Shown: piece by piece, positions 35,868 through 45,972 of the stretch
Layout of the letters: each line of letters opens with the position of its first letter
How positions within the stretch are numbered: the stretch's first letter is position 1
Assembly (NCBI GenBank): GCA_944383885.1
Contig: CALWRF010000020.1
Location: 124,001 to 188,000 of the forward strand
DNA length: 64,000 nucleotides
Direction: 5' to 3'
Source of the DNA: an uncultured Clostridia bacterium
GTDB lineage: Bacteria; Bacillota; Clostridia; Lachnospirales; Anaerotignaceae
Notes under the pieces: generated by a model
What the model was told of the DNA's origin: nothing
The model's input: only the letters and a program-made list of their open reading frames with translations
The model's database searches: none
Translations under genes and position numbers: made by a program

Positions 35868-36638
35868 ATGGCTGCTTACGAAGAATTTGCGTCTGTTTAT
35901 GACATATTTATGGATAATATGGATTATGATATGTGGGTTGAATATCTGCATGATATTTGGGAAAAATATAATATTAACCCTAAACTTATAGCGGAACTTG
36001 GCTGTGGCACCGGAAACATTACCGGAAGGCTTGCTAAAGAAGGCTATGACATGATAGGCATAGATATTTCAGAAGAAATGCTTTCAGTGGCACGTCAGAA
36101 AGCTGTTGATGAAGGTTATAAAAATATACTGTACCTACTTCAGGACATGACTGAATTTGAGCTTTATGGAACAGTTGACGTAATACTCTGCCTTTGTGAC
36201 GGTATTAATTATGTTACCAAATACGATGAAATAGTAAAAGTATTTAAGCTTGTTAATAATTATTTGGAACCGGGCGGGATTTTTATATTTGATATCAATA
36301 CTGAATACAAATTTAAAAACATGCTTGGAGAAAATACTTTTGCCGACAGCGAGGAAAACGCGGCTTATATATGGCAGAATTATTATGACAAAAATGAAAG
36401 AATAAACGAATATTATGTTAATTTCTTTATCAGGCAGGAAAATGGTTTATATGAAAGAACTGAGGAATGCCACTATGAAAAGGCATATACAATAGAAGAA
36501 ATCAAAGAAGCGCTTAAAGAAGCTGGATTGGTTTTTCAATCTTGTTATGACGCTTTCACATTTAATACGCCAGATGAAAAAAGCGAGCGTATTTATTTTA
36601 TAGCTCGCGAAAATGGTAAAATAAATGGAGGAATATAA
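35868..36638 (+). CDS. Class I SAM-dependent methyltransferase
   Basis: A 256-residue Rossmann methyltransferase with motif I ELGCGTGNITG, an acidic beta-2 end (GIDISEEML) and the later GGIFIFDINT strand. The C-terminal half is a beta-rich insert typical of small-molecule methyltransferases. ATG 35868 follows GAGGTG. It abuts hslO with no gap, so the two are likely co-transcribed. The substrate is unknown. Confidence 0.88.
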   Translation: MAAYEEFASVYDIFMDNMDYDMWVEYLHDIWEKYNINPKLIAELGCGTGNITGRLAKEGYDMIGIDISEEMLSVARQKAVDEGYKNILYLLQDMTEFELYGTVDVILCLCDGINYVTKYDEIVKVFKLVNNYLEPGGIFIFDINTEYKFKNMLGENTFADSEENAAYIWQNYYDKNERINEYYVNFFIRQENGLYERTEECHYEKAYTIEEIKEALKEAGLVFQSCYDAFTFNTPDEKSERIYFIARENGKINGGI

Positions 36639-37523
36639 ATGGAAGATTATATAGTTAGAGCTACTGCTGGAAACGGCAGTATCCGCGCGTTTGCCGCTAT
36701 AAGCACAAATACTGTTGAAAAAGCAAGACGAATACATCAGACTACTCCTGTTGCTTCAGCTGCCCTTGGAAGAATGCTTACTGCCGCAGCTATGATGGGA
36801 GCAATGCTTAAATCGGAAAAAGATTTAATTACTTTGCAGATAACAGGTGACGGTCCGTTAAAAGGCGTTCTTGTTACATCAGACAGCAAATCGAATGTAA
36901 AAGGATATGTTGTAAATCCTGATGTGGACATACCCCTCAAGCCTGATGGAAAACTTAATGTAGGCGGTGCTATAGGAAACGGTTCTTTAAGAGTAATAAA
37001 GGATATAGGTTTAAAAGAACCATATTCCGGCTCTATAGAGCTTGTTTCCGGTGAAATTGCCGATGATATTACGTATTATTTTGCAAAAAGCGAGCAGGTG
37101 CCGTCTTCTGTAGGTTTAGGAGTATTGGTGGACACTGATTTAACAATTAAACATTCCGGCGGTTTTATTATACAGCTTATGCCTGACGCGCCGGAAGATA
37201 TAATTGATAAGCTGGAAAAGAAGCTCCTTACCATACCATATATAACTGATATGCTTAATTCCGGCTTAAATGCTGAAAAAATACTTGAAACAATATTAGG
37301 TGATTTTAATCTTGAGATACTTGAAAAAACCGGCATGGATTATAAATGCAGCTGCAACAGGCAGAGAGTTGAACAGGCATTAATAAGCCTTGGCAAAAAA
37401 GAGCTTGCTAAAATTATAGAAGAGGACAGGAAGGCTTCTATTACATGCCAGTTCTGTAACAAAGTTTATGATTTTGATGAGGAAGAATTAAAAAAACTCC
37501 TTGCTGAAGCATGCTCTAAGTAA
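36639..37523 (+). CDS. hslO: Redox-regulated chaperone Hsp33
   Basis: A 294-residue Hsp33. The N-terminal substrate-binding domain is complete. The C-terminal zinc redox switch is intact, with CSC near 237-239 and CQFC near 269-272. Oxidation releases zinc and activates holdase activity, a defence against oxidants for an anaerobe. The start has GGAGG in the end of the preceding gene. Confidence 0.95.
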   Translation: MEDYIVRATAGNGSIRAFAAISTNTVEKARRIHQTTPVASAALGRMLTAAAMMGAMLKSEKDLITLQITGDGPLKGVLVTSDSKSNVKGYVVNPDVDIPLKPDGKLNVGGAIGNGSLRVIKDIGLKEPYSGSIELVSGEIADDITYYFAKSEQVPSSVGLGVLVDTDLTIKHSGGFIIQLMPDAPEDIIDKLEKKLLTIPYITDMLNSGLNAEKILETILGDFNLEILEKTGMDYKCSCNRQRVEQALISLGKKELAKIIEEDRKASITCQFCNKVYDFDEEELKKLLAEACSK

Positions 37524-37537
37524 AAGAGGTGCTTAAA

Positions 37538-37966
37538 ATGAGAGGGGAATTTGCTTTTGCTGTTAAAGCTATTATAATAAAAGACGGTAAATTCCTTGTC
37601 CTAAAAAGATCCAAAAGTGAAATGGATTCAAGTTACATTAATAAATACCAGTGCTGGGATTTACCTGGAGGCAGCGTTAAATACTGTGAAACAGCAATAC
37701 ACGCTTTGCTCCGTGAGATTGAAGAAGAAACGGGATTAAATATTTCCGTTAAGAAAATTATAAGCGTATATGACGCAATACGCACTAATGTTCATTTGGT
37801 TATAATAACTTATGTATGCACATATTTAAGCGGTAGTGTGAGATTAAGCAGTGAGCATGAGGCTTTTTATTGGCTTGGAATAGAAGAAATGCAAATAAAA
37901 AAACTGCCTGACTGGATGATAAATAATTTTAAAAAGGCATACAATGAAATTTACAGTCAGGATTAA
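37538..37966 (+). CDS. NUDIX hydrolase
   Basis: A 142-residue NUDIX protein with a perfect box: GGSVKYCE, seven residues, REIEEETGL. It has the usual beta strands before and after. ATG 37538 follows AGAGGTG; a GTG nine bases earlier is less likely. The substrate is not predictable. It lies 14 bases after hslO and is probably in the same operon. Confidence 0.88.
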   Translation: MRGEFAFAVKAIIIKDGKFLVLKRSKSEMDSSYINKYQCWDLPGGSVKYCETAIHALLREIEEETGLNISVKKIISVYDAIRTNVHLVIITYVCTYLSGSVRLSSEHEAFYWLGIEEMQIKKLPDWMINNFKKAYNEIYSQD

Positions 37967-38034
37967 AAATATTGTTTATTGAACATTTTTATGATATTCT
38001 TTTAATACATAATAATATGAAAGGATGATTAATT

Positions 38035-38556
38035 TTGGCACAGAACCCTTTGGTAACAATGACTATTAACGGAGAAGATACAATTAAAATTGAACTGTAT
38101 CCTGAAATAGCGCCTAATACAGTAAATAATTTTATTTCTCTTATCAACAAAGGCTTTTATAACGGAGTCGGTTTTCACAGGATAATAAAAGGATTTATGA
38201 TTCAAGGCGGAGACCCGGAAGGCACAGGAATGGGCGGACCGGGATACTGTATTAAAGGTGAGTTCAACCAGAATGGATTTAAAAATGACCTTAAGCACAC
38301 AGCAGGCGTTATTTCTATGGCAAGAACTATGATGCCTAATACAGCCGGCAGCCAGTTCTTTATTATGCATAAAGACGCTCCGCACCTTGACGGGGCATAC
38401 GCCGCTTTTGGCAAAGTAATAGAAGGAATGGATGTTGTGGACAAGCTTGCCTGCGTTAAAACAGACAGAATGGACATGCCTGATGAGCCTCAGATAATGA
38501 CTGAAGTTACAGTTGAAACTTTCGGTCAGGATTATCCTGAACCTGAAAAAGCATAA
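38035..38556 (+). CDS. Cyclophilin-type peptidyl-prolyl isomerase
   Basis: A 173-residue single-domain cyclophilin without signal peptide, so cytosolic. Active-site segments are present: FHRIIKGFMIQGGDPEG (Arg), SMARTMMPNTAGSQFFI and the FGKVIEGMDVV strand. The start is TTG with AAGGATG about 10 bases upstream. Confidence 0.94.
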   Translation: MAQNPLVTMTINGEDTIKIELYPEIAPNTVNNFISLINKGFYNGVGFHRIIKGFMIQGGDPEGTGMGGPGYCIKGEFNQNGFKNDLKHTAGVISMARTMMPNTAGSQFFIMHKDAPHLDGAYAAFGKVIEGMDVVDKLACVKTDRMDMPDEPQIMTEVTVETFGQDYPEPEKA

Positions 38557-38571
38557 TTTTGATATATGTAG

Positions 38572-38600
38572 AGGCTGCCTGAATAAATCAGACAGCCTTA
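38572..38600 (+). terminator. Hairpin after the cyclophilin gene
   Basis: AGGCTGCCTGA (38572-38582) pairs with TCAGACAGCCT (38588-38598), with one mismatch and a 5-base loop. The T tail is poor. Confidence 0.5.
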
Positions 38601-38631
38601 CGCATAGTTGTAATTAACAGGCAATCATCTG

Positions 38632-38679
38632 CGTATTTTTAACAGGCTTAAAACGATTATATCGTTTTATAAAAATACG
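38632..38679. other. Nested inverted repeat between convergent genes
   Basis: CGTATTTTT (38632-38640) pairs with AAAAATACG (38671-38679), and inside it AAAACGA (38650-38656) pairs with TCGTTTT (38662-38668). It could form a long stem on either strand. It lies between the cyclophilin and DUF1540 genes. Confidence 0.4.
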
Positions 38680-38764
38680 TTATGATAGGACTATCGTGTT
38701 TCTTATTACATTTTTAAAATTAATAAAAAATTACGTCTGAGAAAAATTTACAGTTAAAGATTAA

Positions 38765-38932
38765 TTAGCAGCCGCTGTCGAGTTTGAAGGATTTGCAGTC
38801 TGTGCATTCGTCTTTTGTAGGGTTTGGTTCGTGTGAACTTACTGTAATTGTATCAAGAGAACAGTAGTTTTCGCCTTTACAATGGTATTTGCACTGATTT
38901 ACAGTACATTTAATGCTTGTATTGCGTGCCAT
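38765..38932 (-). CDS. DUF1540 cysteine-rich small protein
   Basis: A 55-residue protein with eight cysteines spaced like a DUF1540 unit (Cys9, Cys14, Cys18, Cys24, then CTDC and a C-terminal Cys), probably a metal-binding fold. ATG 38932 has GAGGAGG about 6 bases upstream; an in-frame ATG six codons upstream lacks a site. Function is unknown. Such proteins are common in Clostridia and often expressed in sporulation. Confidence 0.88.
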   Translation of the reverse strand: MARNTSIKCTVNQCKYHCKGENYCSLDTITVSSHEPNPTKDECTDCKSFKLDSGC

Positions 38933-39021
38933 TTCAATTCCTCCTCTCAAATTTGATATTATTATTATGCTCGTTAAATGCTGTTTTATTCACTGCGTAA
39001 TTAAAAAAGGAGAGTAAATAT

Positions 39022-40131
39022 ATGGAAAAATCAAAAGTTTATTTTACTGACATGAGAGCAAAAATGGGCAACAATCTTTTACAGAAACTGGAAAAATTAA
39101 TGAAAGAAGCCGGAATTGGGAATATAGATTTTAATAAAAAATTTGCAGCTATTAAACTTAATTTTGGTGAGCCGGGAAATATGTCATATATAAGACCTAA
39201 TTATGCCAAAACAGTTGCCGATGTAGTCCGTTCTTTAGGCGGAGAGCCTTTTCTTACAGATTGTAATACACTTTATGTAGGAAGAAGAAAACAGGCTCTT
39301 GAGCATATAAGCGCCGCTTATGAAAATGGTTTTACACCTATGACAACAGGATGCCATGTTATAATAGCTGACGGACTTAAAGGTACAGATGAAACAATAG
39401 TGCCTATAGATGGTGAACTTGTTAAAGAGGCAAAAATAGGCGCAGCAATTATGGATGCAGATGTTTTTATATCTCTTAATCATTTTAAAGGTCATGAACA
39501 GGCTGGATTTGGCGGCGCAATTAAAAATATAGGCATGGGCAGCGGAAGCAGGGCTGGTAAAATGGAAATGCACAGCGACGGAAAACCTTCAGTTTCAAAA
39601 AGAAAATGTGTTGACTGCAAAGTTTGTTCAAAAATATGCGCGCACAATGCCATAAGCTACGACAGCGGAAAGGCTGAAATTGACCTTAATAAATGCGTTG
39701 GCTGCGGAAGATGTATAGGCGTATGTGCTTTTAATGCTATTAATCCTACTTATGATGCGTCTGTAGAGTCATTTAACAAAAAAATGGCTGAATATGCTTG
39801 GGCTGTTGTTAAAGACAAACCGGCATTCCATATTAACCTTGTTATGGACGTTTCGCCTTACTGCGACTGTCATGCTGAAAATGATGTGCCAATAATTCCT
39901 AATGTAGGTATGTTTGCTTCATTTGACCCAGTAGCTCTTGATAAGGCTTGTGCAGATATGGCAAACAAACAGCCTGTTATGCACGGAAGCGCCATTGACC
40001 ACGGCAGCTGTGACTGCGGAAATGACCATTTTGCGGCTATGCACCCTACAACAGATTGGTTAGGCTGTCTTGAACATGCCCAGAAAATAGGCATGGGTTC
40101 ACTTGATTATGAACTTATTGAAGTAAAATAA
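39022..40131 (+). CDS. DUF362 protein with 4Fe-4S ferredoxin domain
   Basis: A 369-residue cytosolic protein. DUF362 occupies the first half (KLNFGEPGN, then VFISLNHFKGHEQAGFGGA). Two 4Fe-4S clusters follow near 194-238 (CVDCKVCSKIC and CVGCGRCIGVC). The C-terminal part contains further Cys and His (CDCHAEND, then SCDCGNDH). An electron-transfer role is likely; the partner is unknown. It has an AAAGGAG ribosome site. Confidence 0.9.
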   Translation: MEKSKVYFTDMRAKMGNNLLQKLEKLMKEAGIGNIDFNKKFAAIKLNFGEPGNMSYIRPNYAKTVADVVRSLGGEPFLTDCNTLYVGRRKQALEHISAAYENGFTPMTTGCHVIIADGLKGTDETIVPIDGELVKEAKIGAAIMDADVFISLNHFKGHEQAGFGGAIKNIGMGSGSRAGKMEMHSDGKPSVSKRKCVDCKVCSKICAHNAISYDSGKAEIDLNKCVGCGRCIGVCAFNAINPTYDASVESFNKKMAEYAWAVVKDKPAFHINLVMDVSPYCDCHAENDVPIIPNVGMFASFDPVALDKACADMANKQPVMHGSAIDHGSCDCGNDHFAAMHPTTDWLGCLEHAQKIGMGSLDYELIEVK

Positions 40132-40182
40132 AAATAATACTTGTTTAATGAATAAAAGGGAATAATTTGACATATTAAAATT

Positions 40183-40213
40183 AATGCCGGATACATAATT
40201 CGGCATTTTTTTA
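40183..40213 (+). terminator. Intrinsic terminator of the DUF362 gene
   Basis: AATGCCG (40183-40189) pairs with CGGCATT (40201-40207), followed by a run of T to 40212. Confidence 0.8.
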
Positions 40214-40251
40214 ATGCCTGTCAATGTATAATCTCATTAGGTGAGTTAAAC

Positions 40252-41118
40252 ATGACAGTATATTTAGATGTTTGTTTTTTGATTAATTTTGTTATGGATT
40301 TTGTTGTGTTTTTCATAACAGGAATAATATCAAAAAGCAGGGCTTCTTTAAAAAGAATAAGTATTGTATGTCTTGCCGAATCCGTGTTTTACTGTTTATT
40401 GGCATTAAGCGGGATTATTTTTGGCTTAACCGGATTTTTTATTGCTGTTTTATCAAACTTAGCGGCACTATATGCTGTGTTTAAACCTGTTTCAATACGC
40501 AGATTTTTAGAGCAGGCTCTAATTATGGTTATAACAGCATTTACACTTTGCGGTCTTTCAATTTGGCTGATGTGTTTTTCAAACATACCGCAGGCTCTTA
40601 AAGCCTACTTTGGAATGGGCTATGGGAAATACACGGTTTTTGTGCTTATAGTTACAGCCGCTGTTTCCTTTGGTTTTATTAAATTTTCCGGCAGATGGAT
40701 AGATGTTTTTTATGCCCAAAGAGATAAATTCTGCCGGATTAAAATTTATTACAATGATTCTGTATGCGAGTTAACTGCGCTTATTGACAGCGGAAATTTT
40801 TTAAAGGCGAAAGACAGCCGTGCGCTTGTTGTGGCAGAAACGGGTGCTGTATGCTCCATGTTTAAAGAAAATTTTGAAGAATTTATAAGAGGCGATGCTA
40901 AAGGTTTATACGAAATTAATTACGCTTCTCTTGGAAACAGAAAAGGCATGCTTAAAGTTATAAGACCAAATAAAACAGAGTACATATTTGACGGAAAAAC
41001 AAGTGTATTTTATAACAGCGATTTAGCTTTATATAACGGTATTTTATCCCCAAAAGGAGGATATAAAGCCATTATATCAGCAGATGACTACAATAGCATA
41101 AGGAGGCTTGGAAAATGA
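40252..41118 (+). CDS. spoIIGA: Sigma-E processing peptidase SpoIIGA
   Basis: A 288-residue membrane aspartic protease. Five N-terminal helices ([17 protein letters not shown] and following) anchor a cytosolic domain with the active-site LIDSGN, where Asp is the catalytic residue of each subunit in the dimer. It cleaves the pro-sequence of sigma-E in the mother cell after septation. It overlaps sigE by four bases. A TATAAT at 40227-40232 with a TGTCAAT sequence beside it may be the promoter with a poor Spo0A box; this is uncertain. Confidence 0.93.
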   Translation: MTVYLDVCFLINFVMDFVVFFITGIISKSRASLKRISIVCLAESVFYCLLALSGIIFGLTGFFIAVLSNLAALYAVFKPVSIRRFLEQALIMVITAFTLCGLSIWLMCFSNIPQALKAYFGMGYGKYTVFVLIVTAAVSFGFIKFSGRWIDVFYAQRDKFCRIKIYYNDSVCELTALIDSGNFLKAKDSRALVVAETGAVCSMFKENFEEFIRGDAKGLYEINYASLGNRKGMLKVIRPNKTEYIFDGKTSVFYNSDLALYNGILSPKGGYKAIISADDYNSIRRLGK

Positions 41119-41846
41119 ACCTGCTGTATTTTTATTTTTTATTTAAGTATAATTTGGAAACATTAAAGCTTAAATTAGCTCGAAGGACACAGGAAATTTA
41201 TTACATAGGCGGAAGCGATATTTTTCCTCCGCCGCTGGAGGCTGAGGAAGAAGAAGCTATACTTAAAATGTTAGGAACCGATGAGGAGGAAAGGGCAAAA
41301 TCAATTTTAATCGAAAGAAACCTTAGGCTTGTAGTTTATATTGCTAGAAAATTTGAAAATACAGGCATTAATGTGGAAGATTTAATTTCAATAGGAACAA
41401 TAGGACTTATTAAAGCCATAAATACATTTAAAACAGAAAAAAAGATTAAACTTGCCACTTACGCTTCAAGATGTATTGAAAATGAAATTTTAATGTATTT
41501 GCGGCGTAATTCCAAAACTAAAACTGAAGTTTCGATTGATGAACCGTTAAATGTTGACTGGGAAGGAAATGAGCTTTTGCTTAGCGATATCTTAGGCACA
41601 GACTCAGATATAATCTGCCGTGGAATTGAAGATGAGGTTGATAAAAGCCTGCTTAAAAAAGCTATATCACATCTCAGCAGCAGAGAAAAAAAGATTGTAA
41701 GCTTGAGGTTTGGCATAAGCTCAGACGGGGAAGAAAAAACGCAAAAAGAAGTAGCCGACCTTTTAGGTATTTCGCAGTCTTATATTTCAAGGCTTGAAAA
41801 ACGGATAATAAACAGGCTTAAAAAGGAAATGATGAAATTCACATAA
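41115..41846 (+). CDS. sigE: RNA polymerase sporulation sigma factor SigE
   Basis: A 243-residue sigma-70 family factor with the amphipathic pro-sequence expected for pro-sigma-E ([19 protein letters not shown]). Region 2 ([17 protein letters not shown], then [12 protein letters not shown]) and region 4 ([20 protein letters not shown]) are intact. It is coupled to spoIIGA. Downstream there is no sigG, which often follows in Clostridia; the next genes are azlD and azlC on the other strand. Confidence 0.93.
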   Translation: MNLLYFYFLFKYNLETLKLKLARRTQEIYYIGGSDIFPPPLEAEEEEAILKMLGTDEEERAKSILIERNLRLVVYIARKFENTGINVEDLISIGTIGLIKAINTFKTEKKIKLATYASRCIENEILMYLRRNSKTKTEVSIDEPLNVDWEGNELLLSDILGTDSDIICRGIEDEVDKSLLKKAISHLSSREKKIVSLRFGISSDGEEKTQKEVADLLGISQSYISRLEKRIINRLKKEMMKFT

Positions 41847-41903
41847 TATTTTAAACCGCGGATTAACAGCCTGAAGCTGATGCCGCGGTTTTTTAAGTAC
41901 CGC

Positions 41904-42230
41904 TTAAAAGATAAGTTGGACAAGTGTCATGTATAATATTGTGCCGCCTGCAATGCTTAAAAGAGTGCTTTTCTTCCATAAATGCAAAATAGTTATAAAT
42001 AAAAGAGATATAATTTCTGGAAAGCCGTGGCTGCCTGAAATAAAAGAAACATTCTTAAAGCAGTATACAACAAGGAACCCTATTATGGCGCTTGGCAGCA
42101 CAACAGATAAATACTGCAAAAACTCAGGAGTCTTTTTATTTGGCGGAAATACTATAAACGGCAGAAAACGGGTCGCCATAGTGCCTAAAACAACGCATAT
42201 TATAGTTATTATTTTTTCCTGAACAGGCAT
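41904..42230 (-). CDS. azlD: Branched-chain amino acid exporter subunit AzlD
   Basis: A 108-residue membrane protein of the AzlD family with four helices (for example [11 protein letters not shown] and [16 protein letters not shown]). It forms the small subunit of AzlCD exporters. Its start lies within the end of azlC (22-base overlap), confirming the pair. Confidence 0.9.
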   Translation of the reverse strand: MPVQEKIITIICVVLGTMATRFLPFIVFPPNKKTPEFLQYLSVVLPSAIIGFLVVYCFKNVSFISGSHGFPEIISLLFITILHLWKKSTLLSIAGGTILYMTLVQLIF

Positions 42231-42919
42231 ATACCATTTTCACCTCTTTTTCTGATTACATAAAAAACAGCAATAATTAAAACCATAGACGGTATTATAA
42301 ATAAGTCAGCACCAAAAAGCAAAAGACATACAGCTGTTGAAACAATGCCTATTACGGCAGGAGAGTGGTCTTTGTTTTCAAGCCATTGGTTCAGAAATAT
42401 TACATAAAACAGACATGTTAAAACAAAGTCCATGCCTTCAGTGCTGAATGTAATGAAATTGCCGAATACAGCTCCTAATGTTGCTCCGCCTACCCAGTAA
42501 ATTTGGTTTAATAGTGTTACAAACAGCATAAAATCGCCATTGTCAATTCCTTCTGGAATTTTAACGGTACTGTTTATAGAGAAAGACTCATCGCACATGC
42601 CGAATATTAAATACAGTTTTTTTACGCCTGTTCCCTTGAATTTATCCAGCATTGAAATGCCGTAAAACAGATGTCTTGCGTTTACAACAAGTGTAAGAAA
42701 AAAGGCATATAAAGGATTAAATGAAGATAAAAGCAAGTTTACAGTTACAAATTCCATTGAGCCGGCAAATATAAACATACTCATTAATATTGGATAAGCA
42801 GGGCAGAACCCTTTGCTTGTCATTAAAAGACCATAAGAAGCGCCTAAAAACAAAAATCCGGCGCAAATTGGCAGTGTATAGGGAAATGCAGCTTTAAAAG
42901 CCGCCTTTTTATTATTCAT
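42209..42919 (-). CDS. azlC: Branched-chain amino acid exporter subunit AzlC
   Basis: A 236-residue membrane protein of the AzlC family (early [23 protein letters not shown], then NARHLFYG). With AzlD it exports branched-chain amino acids or toxic analogues. A GGAGG site precedes the ATG at 42919. Confidence 0.92.
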   Translation of the reverse strand: MNNKKAAFKAAFPYTLPICAGFLFLGASYGLLMTSKGFCPAYPILMSMFIFAGSMEFVTVNLLLSSFNPLYAFFLTLVVNARHLFYGISMLDKFKGTGVKKLYLIFGMCDESFSINSTVKIPEGIDNGDFMLFVTLLNQIYWVGGATLGAVFGNFITFSTEGMDFVLTCLFYVIFLNQWLENKDHSPAVIGIVSTAVCLLLFGADLFIIPSMVLIIAVFYVIRKRGENGICLFRKK

Positions 42920-42989
42920 ACAGTTTTATTCCTCCGTGTTTAGTATTAAATAAATCCGACATCTGTTAATAGAAGTCGGATAAAATGAT

Positions 42990-44387
42990 TTATATTGATT
43001 GTTGAAATTTTGGCTTCCATTTTCCGCTTTTAAGCCGGATAATGCATATAAGCCCTCTTATTGAAACATCTATGCCTATCGCCGTTTCTACTCCTATAAC
43101 GCCGAAGCCCAATATATTTGCAAATATGTATGCCGGGAGAAGCCTTATTATCCACATGCCGCCTAATGAGAGAAAAAGCGGAAATTTAACATCTCCAGAG
43201 CCTCTGCATATTCCGCCCATAACTACTGTAAGGGAGAATAAAACCTCAGTAGCCGCAGTAATTTTAAGGGCTATATCGCCGAGAGCTATTGTTTCGGCAC
43301 TTGGTGTAAAAAGTGTCATTATTTGCCGGGCAAATATAAATATAGGTATGCACAGGCAAAGTATAAACACTGTATTTACTATAAAAAGTATTTTGGCAAA
43401 CTCATCTGCCTTTTTCATATCATTAGCTCCTATTGACTGACCGATAAGAGTTGTGCCGGAAGCCGCAAAGCCGTATGCCGGCAGATACATCATGCTTTCG
43501 CATTGGTTTACCAGCTGATGAACCGCAAGGGCTATTGTGCCTACGCTTGATATTATTCTTGTGAGCACTATCTGACCTAAACAAATGGTTATTCTCTCCA
43601 TAGCTACAGGTATGCTTATTGAAATTACTTTTGATATAAGCTTTTTAGAAAGCCGGTAATCGCCTTTTATTTTAAGTTTAATTGGAGTATTAACCCTGTA
43701 AAGAGCTGCAAGAAGCAGTATGCCTGATACAAACTGAGAAAATGATGTAGACATCGCCGCTCCAGCTACGCCTAACCCTGCGCCCCAAACATTAAATACG
43801 TGCTGCCCGATAAATACCTGACGCGCGCTGTATATAAGCATAAAATTACCAATAATATTAATTAAGTTAGCTGCTATATTTATTCTAAGCGGCGTTTTTG
43901 TATTGCCGGCAGCCCTCAATACAGATGAGAGCACTATTGTTAAGGACTTGAAAACAGCACCAAAGCCTATTATTGTTAAATAACTTCTGGCATTTGAGTA
44001 TATGGCTGCTTCACCGCCGAGCCATATACATAAAAAGGGCGCAATTGCCTCTACAAAAAGCATTATTATTATGCCAAGTATTAATGCTGATGTTATTGAC
44101 TGCCTTACAGCCATTTTTGCATAATGGATATTTCCCTCTCCCAAAGAATGAGCCACTACATACATAAATCCGGCGCTTAAAGCTGTTGAAAGACCTTCCA
44201 GAAGCCAGATTGTAGAAATATTTATTGCTACAGCAGCTGTAGCGTTAGGACCTAAAGAGCCAACCATGGCAGTATCTATAATGCTTGCCATTGAAATTAA
44301 AAACTGCTCAACTATAGCCGGCCATGAAAGTTTTAAAACTGTTCTGGTCGGTGTTTTGCCTAATTCTAAAACTGTAACATCCGCCAT
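42990..44387 (-). CDS. MATE-family efflux transporter
   Basis: A 465-residue protein with 12 predicted helices arranged in two six-helix halves. It carries the MATE start (LSWPAIVEQFLISMASIIDTAMVG) and the repeated pattern at the start of the second half. It should use Na+ or H+ to expel cationic compounds; the substrate is unknown. The ATG start follows CAGGGG. Confidence 0.92.
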   Translation of the reverse strand: MADVTVLELGKTPTRTVLKLSWPAIVEQFLISMASIIDTAMVGSLGPNATAAVAINISTIWLLEGLSTALSAGFMYVVAHSLGEGNIHYAKMAVRQSITSALILGIIIMLFVEAIAPFLCIWLGGEAAIYSNARSYLTIIGFGAVFKSLTIVLSSVLRAAGNTKTPLRINIAANLINIIGNFMLIYSARQVFIGQHVFNVWGAGLGVAGAAMSTSFSQFVSGILLLAALYRVNTPIKLKIKGDYRLSKKLISKVISISIPVAMERITICLGQIVLTRIISSVGTIALAVHQLVNQCESMMYLPAYGFAASGTTLIGQSIGANDMKKADEFAKILFIVNTVFILCLCIPIFIFARQIMTLFTPSAETIALGDIALKITAATEVLFSLTVVMGGICRGSGDVKFPLFLSLGGMWIIRLLPAYIFANILGFGVIGVETAIGIDVSIRGLICIIRLKSGKWKPKFQQSI

Positions 44388-44550
44388 AATTATTACCCCT
44401 GTTAAATAAAATTAATTATTATAAAAAATTTTAATGTTTTAATAATAATTATAATAAATAAAATGGCGATTAGCAATAAAAGCAAAAAATATATTTTGTT
44501 TTCTATTGTAAAGGCTTTTTCGCTGTGTTAAAATTTCCGTGGTGGTTAAA

Positions 44551-45327
44551 ATGGCGCATTATGGAACAAATAAAATTTCAAAGCAGATAAAATCTTTAAA
44601 AGAAAGAAAACACAGAGATGAAACAGGTCTTTTTGTATCTGAAGGTTTAAGGTTTGTAAATGAAATTCCAAAAGATTTTGAAGTTGAATACTATGCTTTT
44701 TCAGAAAGCTTCTCCAAAGACAATAGTTTGGATATATATGAAAAGAGGGCGGAATGCTATATTTTTGATGATAAAACATTTAAAGATATTTCCGATACAA
44801 ATAATCCGCAGGGAATTATTGCGGTATGCCGGAAAAAACTGTTTGATATTAAAAAGCTTATTGAAGAAAATGATAAAGGACTTTATATTATCACTGAGGA
44901 GCTTAACGACCCGGGAAATCTTGGCACTATTATAAGAACGGCTGACGCATGTGGAGCTGACGGAGTATTTTTGTCAAAGGGCAGTGTGGATTTATATAAC
45001 AGTAAGGTTTTACGCTCAACTATGGGCTCTGTTTTTCATGTGCCAATTATTACAGATATTGATATTAAGCAATGCGTAGAGATGTTTAAACAAAACAGAA
45101 TAACACTTTATGCCGCCCATTTAAAAGGTGTAAAAACGCCATACGAGTGCGATTTAAAGCAGACGGCTGCTTTTGTAATAGGAAATGAAGCCAGGGGGTT
45201 AAGTGAGGAAACTGCAAAAATGTGCGACACGCTTATAAAAATACCTATGCCGGGAAAAGCCGAAAGTCTGAATGCCTCAGTTGCGGCAGCGGTTTTAATG
45301 TATGAGGCAGTACGGCAGAGATTATAA
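44551..45327 (+). CDS. SpoU/TrmH-family RNA 2'-O-methyltransferase
   Basis: A 258-residue SPOUT methyltransferase. An N-terminal RNA-binding domain is followed by the three SpoU motifs: NDPGNLGTIIRTADA (motif 1), VIGNEARGLSEE (motif 2) and IPMPGKAESLNASVAAAV (motif 3, the knot). It modifies rRNA or tRNA ribose; the target is not predictable. Two GTG codons upstream (44539, 44542) are possible starts; ATG 44551 has a GTGGTGG upstream. Confidence 0.92.
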   Translation: MAHYGTNKISKQIKSLKERKHRDETGLFVSEGLRFVNEIPKDFEVEYYAFSESFSKDNSLDIYEKRAECYIFDDKTFKDISDTNNPQGIIAVCRKKLFDIKKLIEENDKGLYIITEELNDPGNLGTIIRTADACGADGVFLSKGSVDLYNSKVLRSTMGSVFHVPIITDIDIKQCVEMFKQNRITLYAAHLKGVKTPYECDLKQTAAFVIGNEARGLSEETAKMCDTLIKIPMPGKAESLNASVAAAVLMYEAVRQRL

Positions 45328-45334
45328 AAATATT

Positions 45335-45372
45335 AAAAGACGGTTCAGTATTTAGAGGAACCGTCTTTTTCG
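45335..45372. terminator. Bidirectional terminator
   Basis: AAAAGACGGTTC (45335-45346) pairs perfectly with GAACCGTCTTTT (45358-45369). The A and T runs allow it to end transcripts from both the methyltransferase (plus) and acetyltransferase (minus) genes. Confidence 0.8.
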
Positions 45373-45414
45373 CTATAATAAATAAATGATTAAATATTTA
45401 TTCTTATTCAGTTT

Positions 45415-45954
45415 TTATTCCATTTCTATTTCTTTTATTATTTTAGCCGGATTTCCTCCGACTACTACATTGTCTGGCACATCTTTTGTAACAACAGAAC
45501 CGCCTGCAACAACAGAGTTATTGCCTATATTTACCCCGGGAAGAATAACAGAGCTTCCGCCTATCCATACGTTGTTGCCTATTGTAACAGGCATGCCGTA
45601 GCCTGTTTTATTTCTTTGTTTTGAAGTCAGGTAATGACCTGATGTATAAATAGATACGTTTGGCGCAATCAAACAGTCGTTTCCTATCCTTACTTCTGCC
45701 ATGTCCAAAATAGTGCAGTTGTATCCAGAATAAAAGTTATCGCCAACATGAATATTGTATCCTAAATCGCAATAAAAGTTTTGCTGGACACTAATGTTAA
45801 CTCCTGCGCTTCCAAACAATTCCCTTATTATTTTTTCCTGTTTTTCCAAATCATCATAATCAGCTCTGTTAAAATCCTGAATAAGTTTAAGAGCTTTGAA
45901 TGTTTTTTCTCTCAGTTCAGCAGTTCCTCTGATATAATTTATCATTTTATCCAT
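45415..45954 (-). CDS. Maltose/galactoside-type O-acetyltransferase
   Basis: A 179-residue left-handed beta-helix acetyltransferase. An N-terminal Mac domain ([19 protein letters not shown]) precedes the hexapeptide coil. The catalytic His lies in [10 protein letters not shown], and the [16 protein letters not shown] segment binds acetyl-CoA. A NAT/LacA-type role in acetylating sugars is the family expectation; the acceptor is unknown. Confidence 0.92.
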   Translation of the reverse strand: MDKMINYIRGTAELREKTFKALKLIQDFNRADYDDLEKQEKIIRELFGSAGVNISVQQNFYCDLGYNIHVGDNFYSGYNCTILDMAEVRIGNDCLIAPNVSIYTSGHYLTSKQRNKTGYGMPVTIGNNVWIGGSSVILPGVNIGNNSVVAGGSVVTKDVPDNVVVGGNPAKIIKEIEME

Positions 45955-45972
45955 AACAAACCTCCAAAATTT

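Noticed and set aside
40215-40232. Spo0A box before spoIIGA
   Set aside because: The only candidate (TGTCAAT) matches the TGTCGAA box at five of seven positions and is too weak to call.
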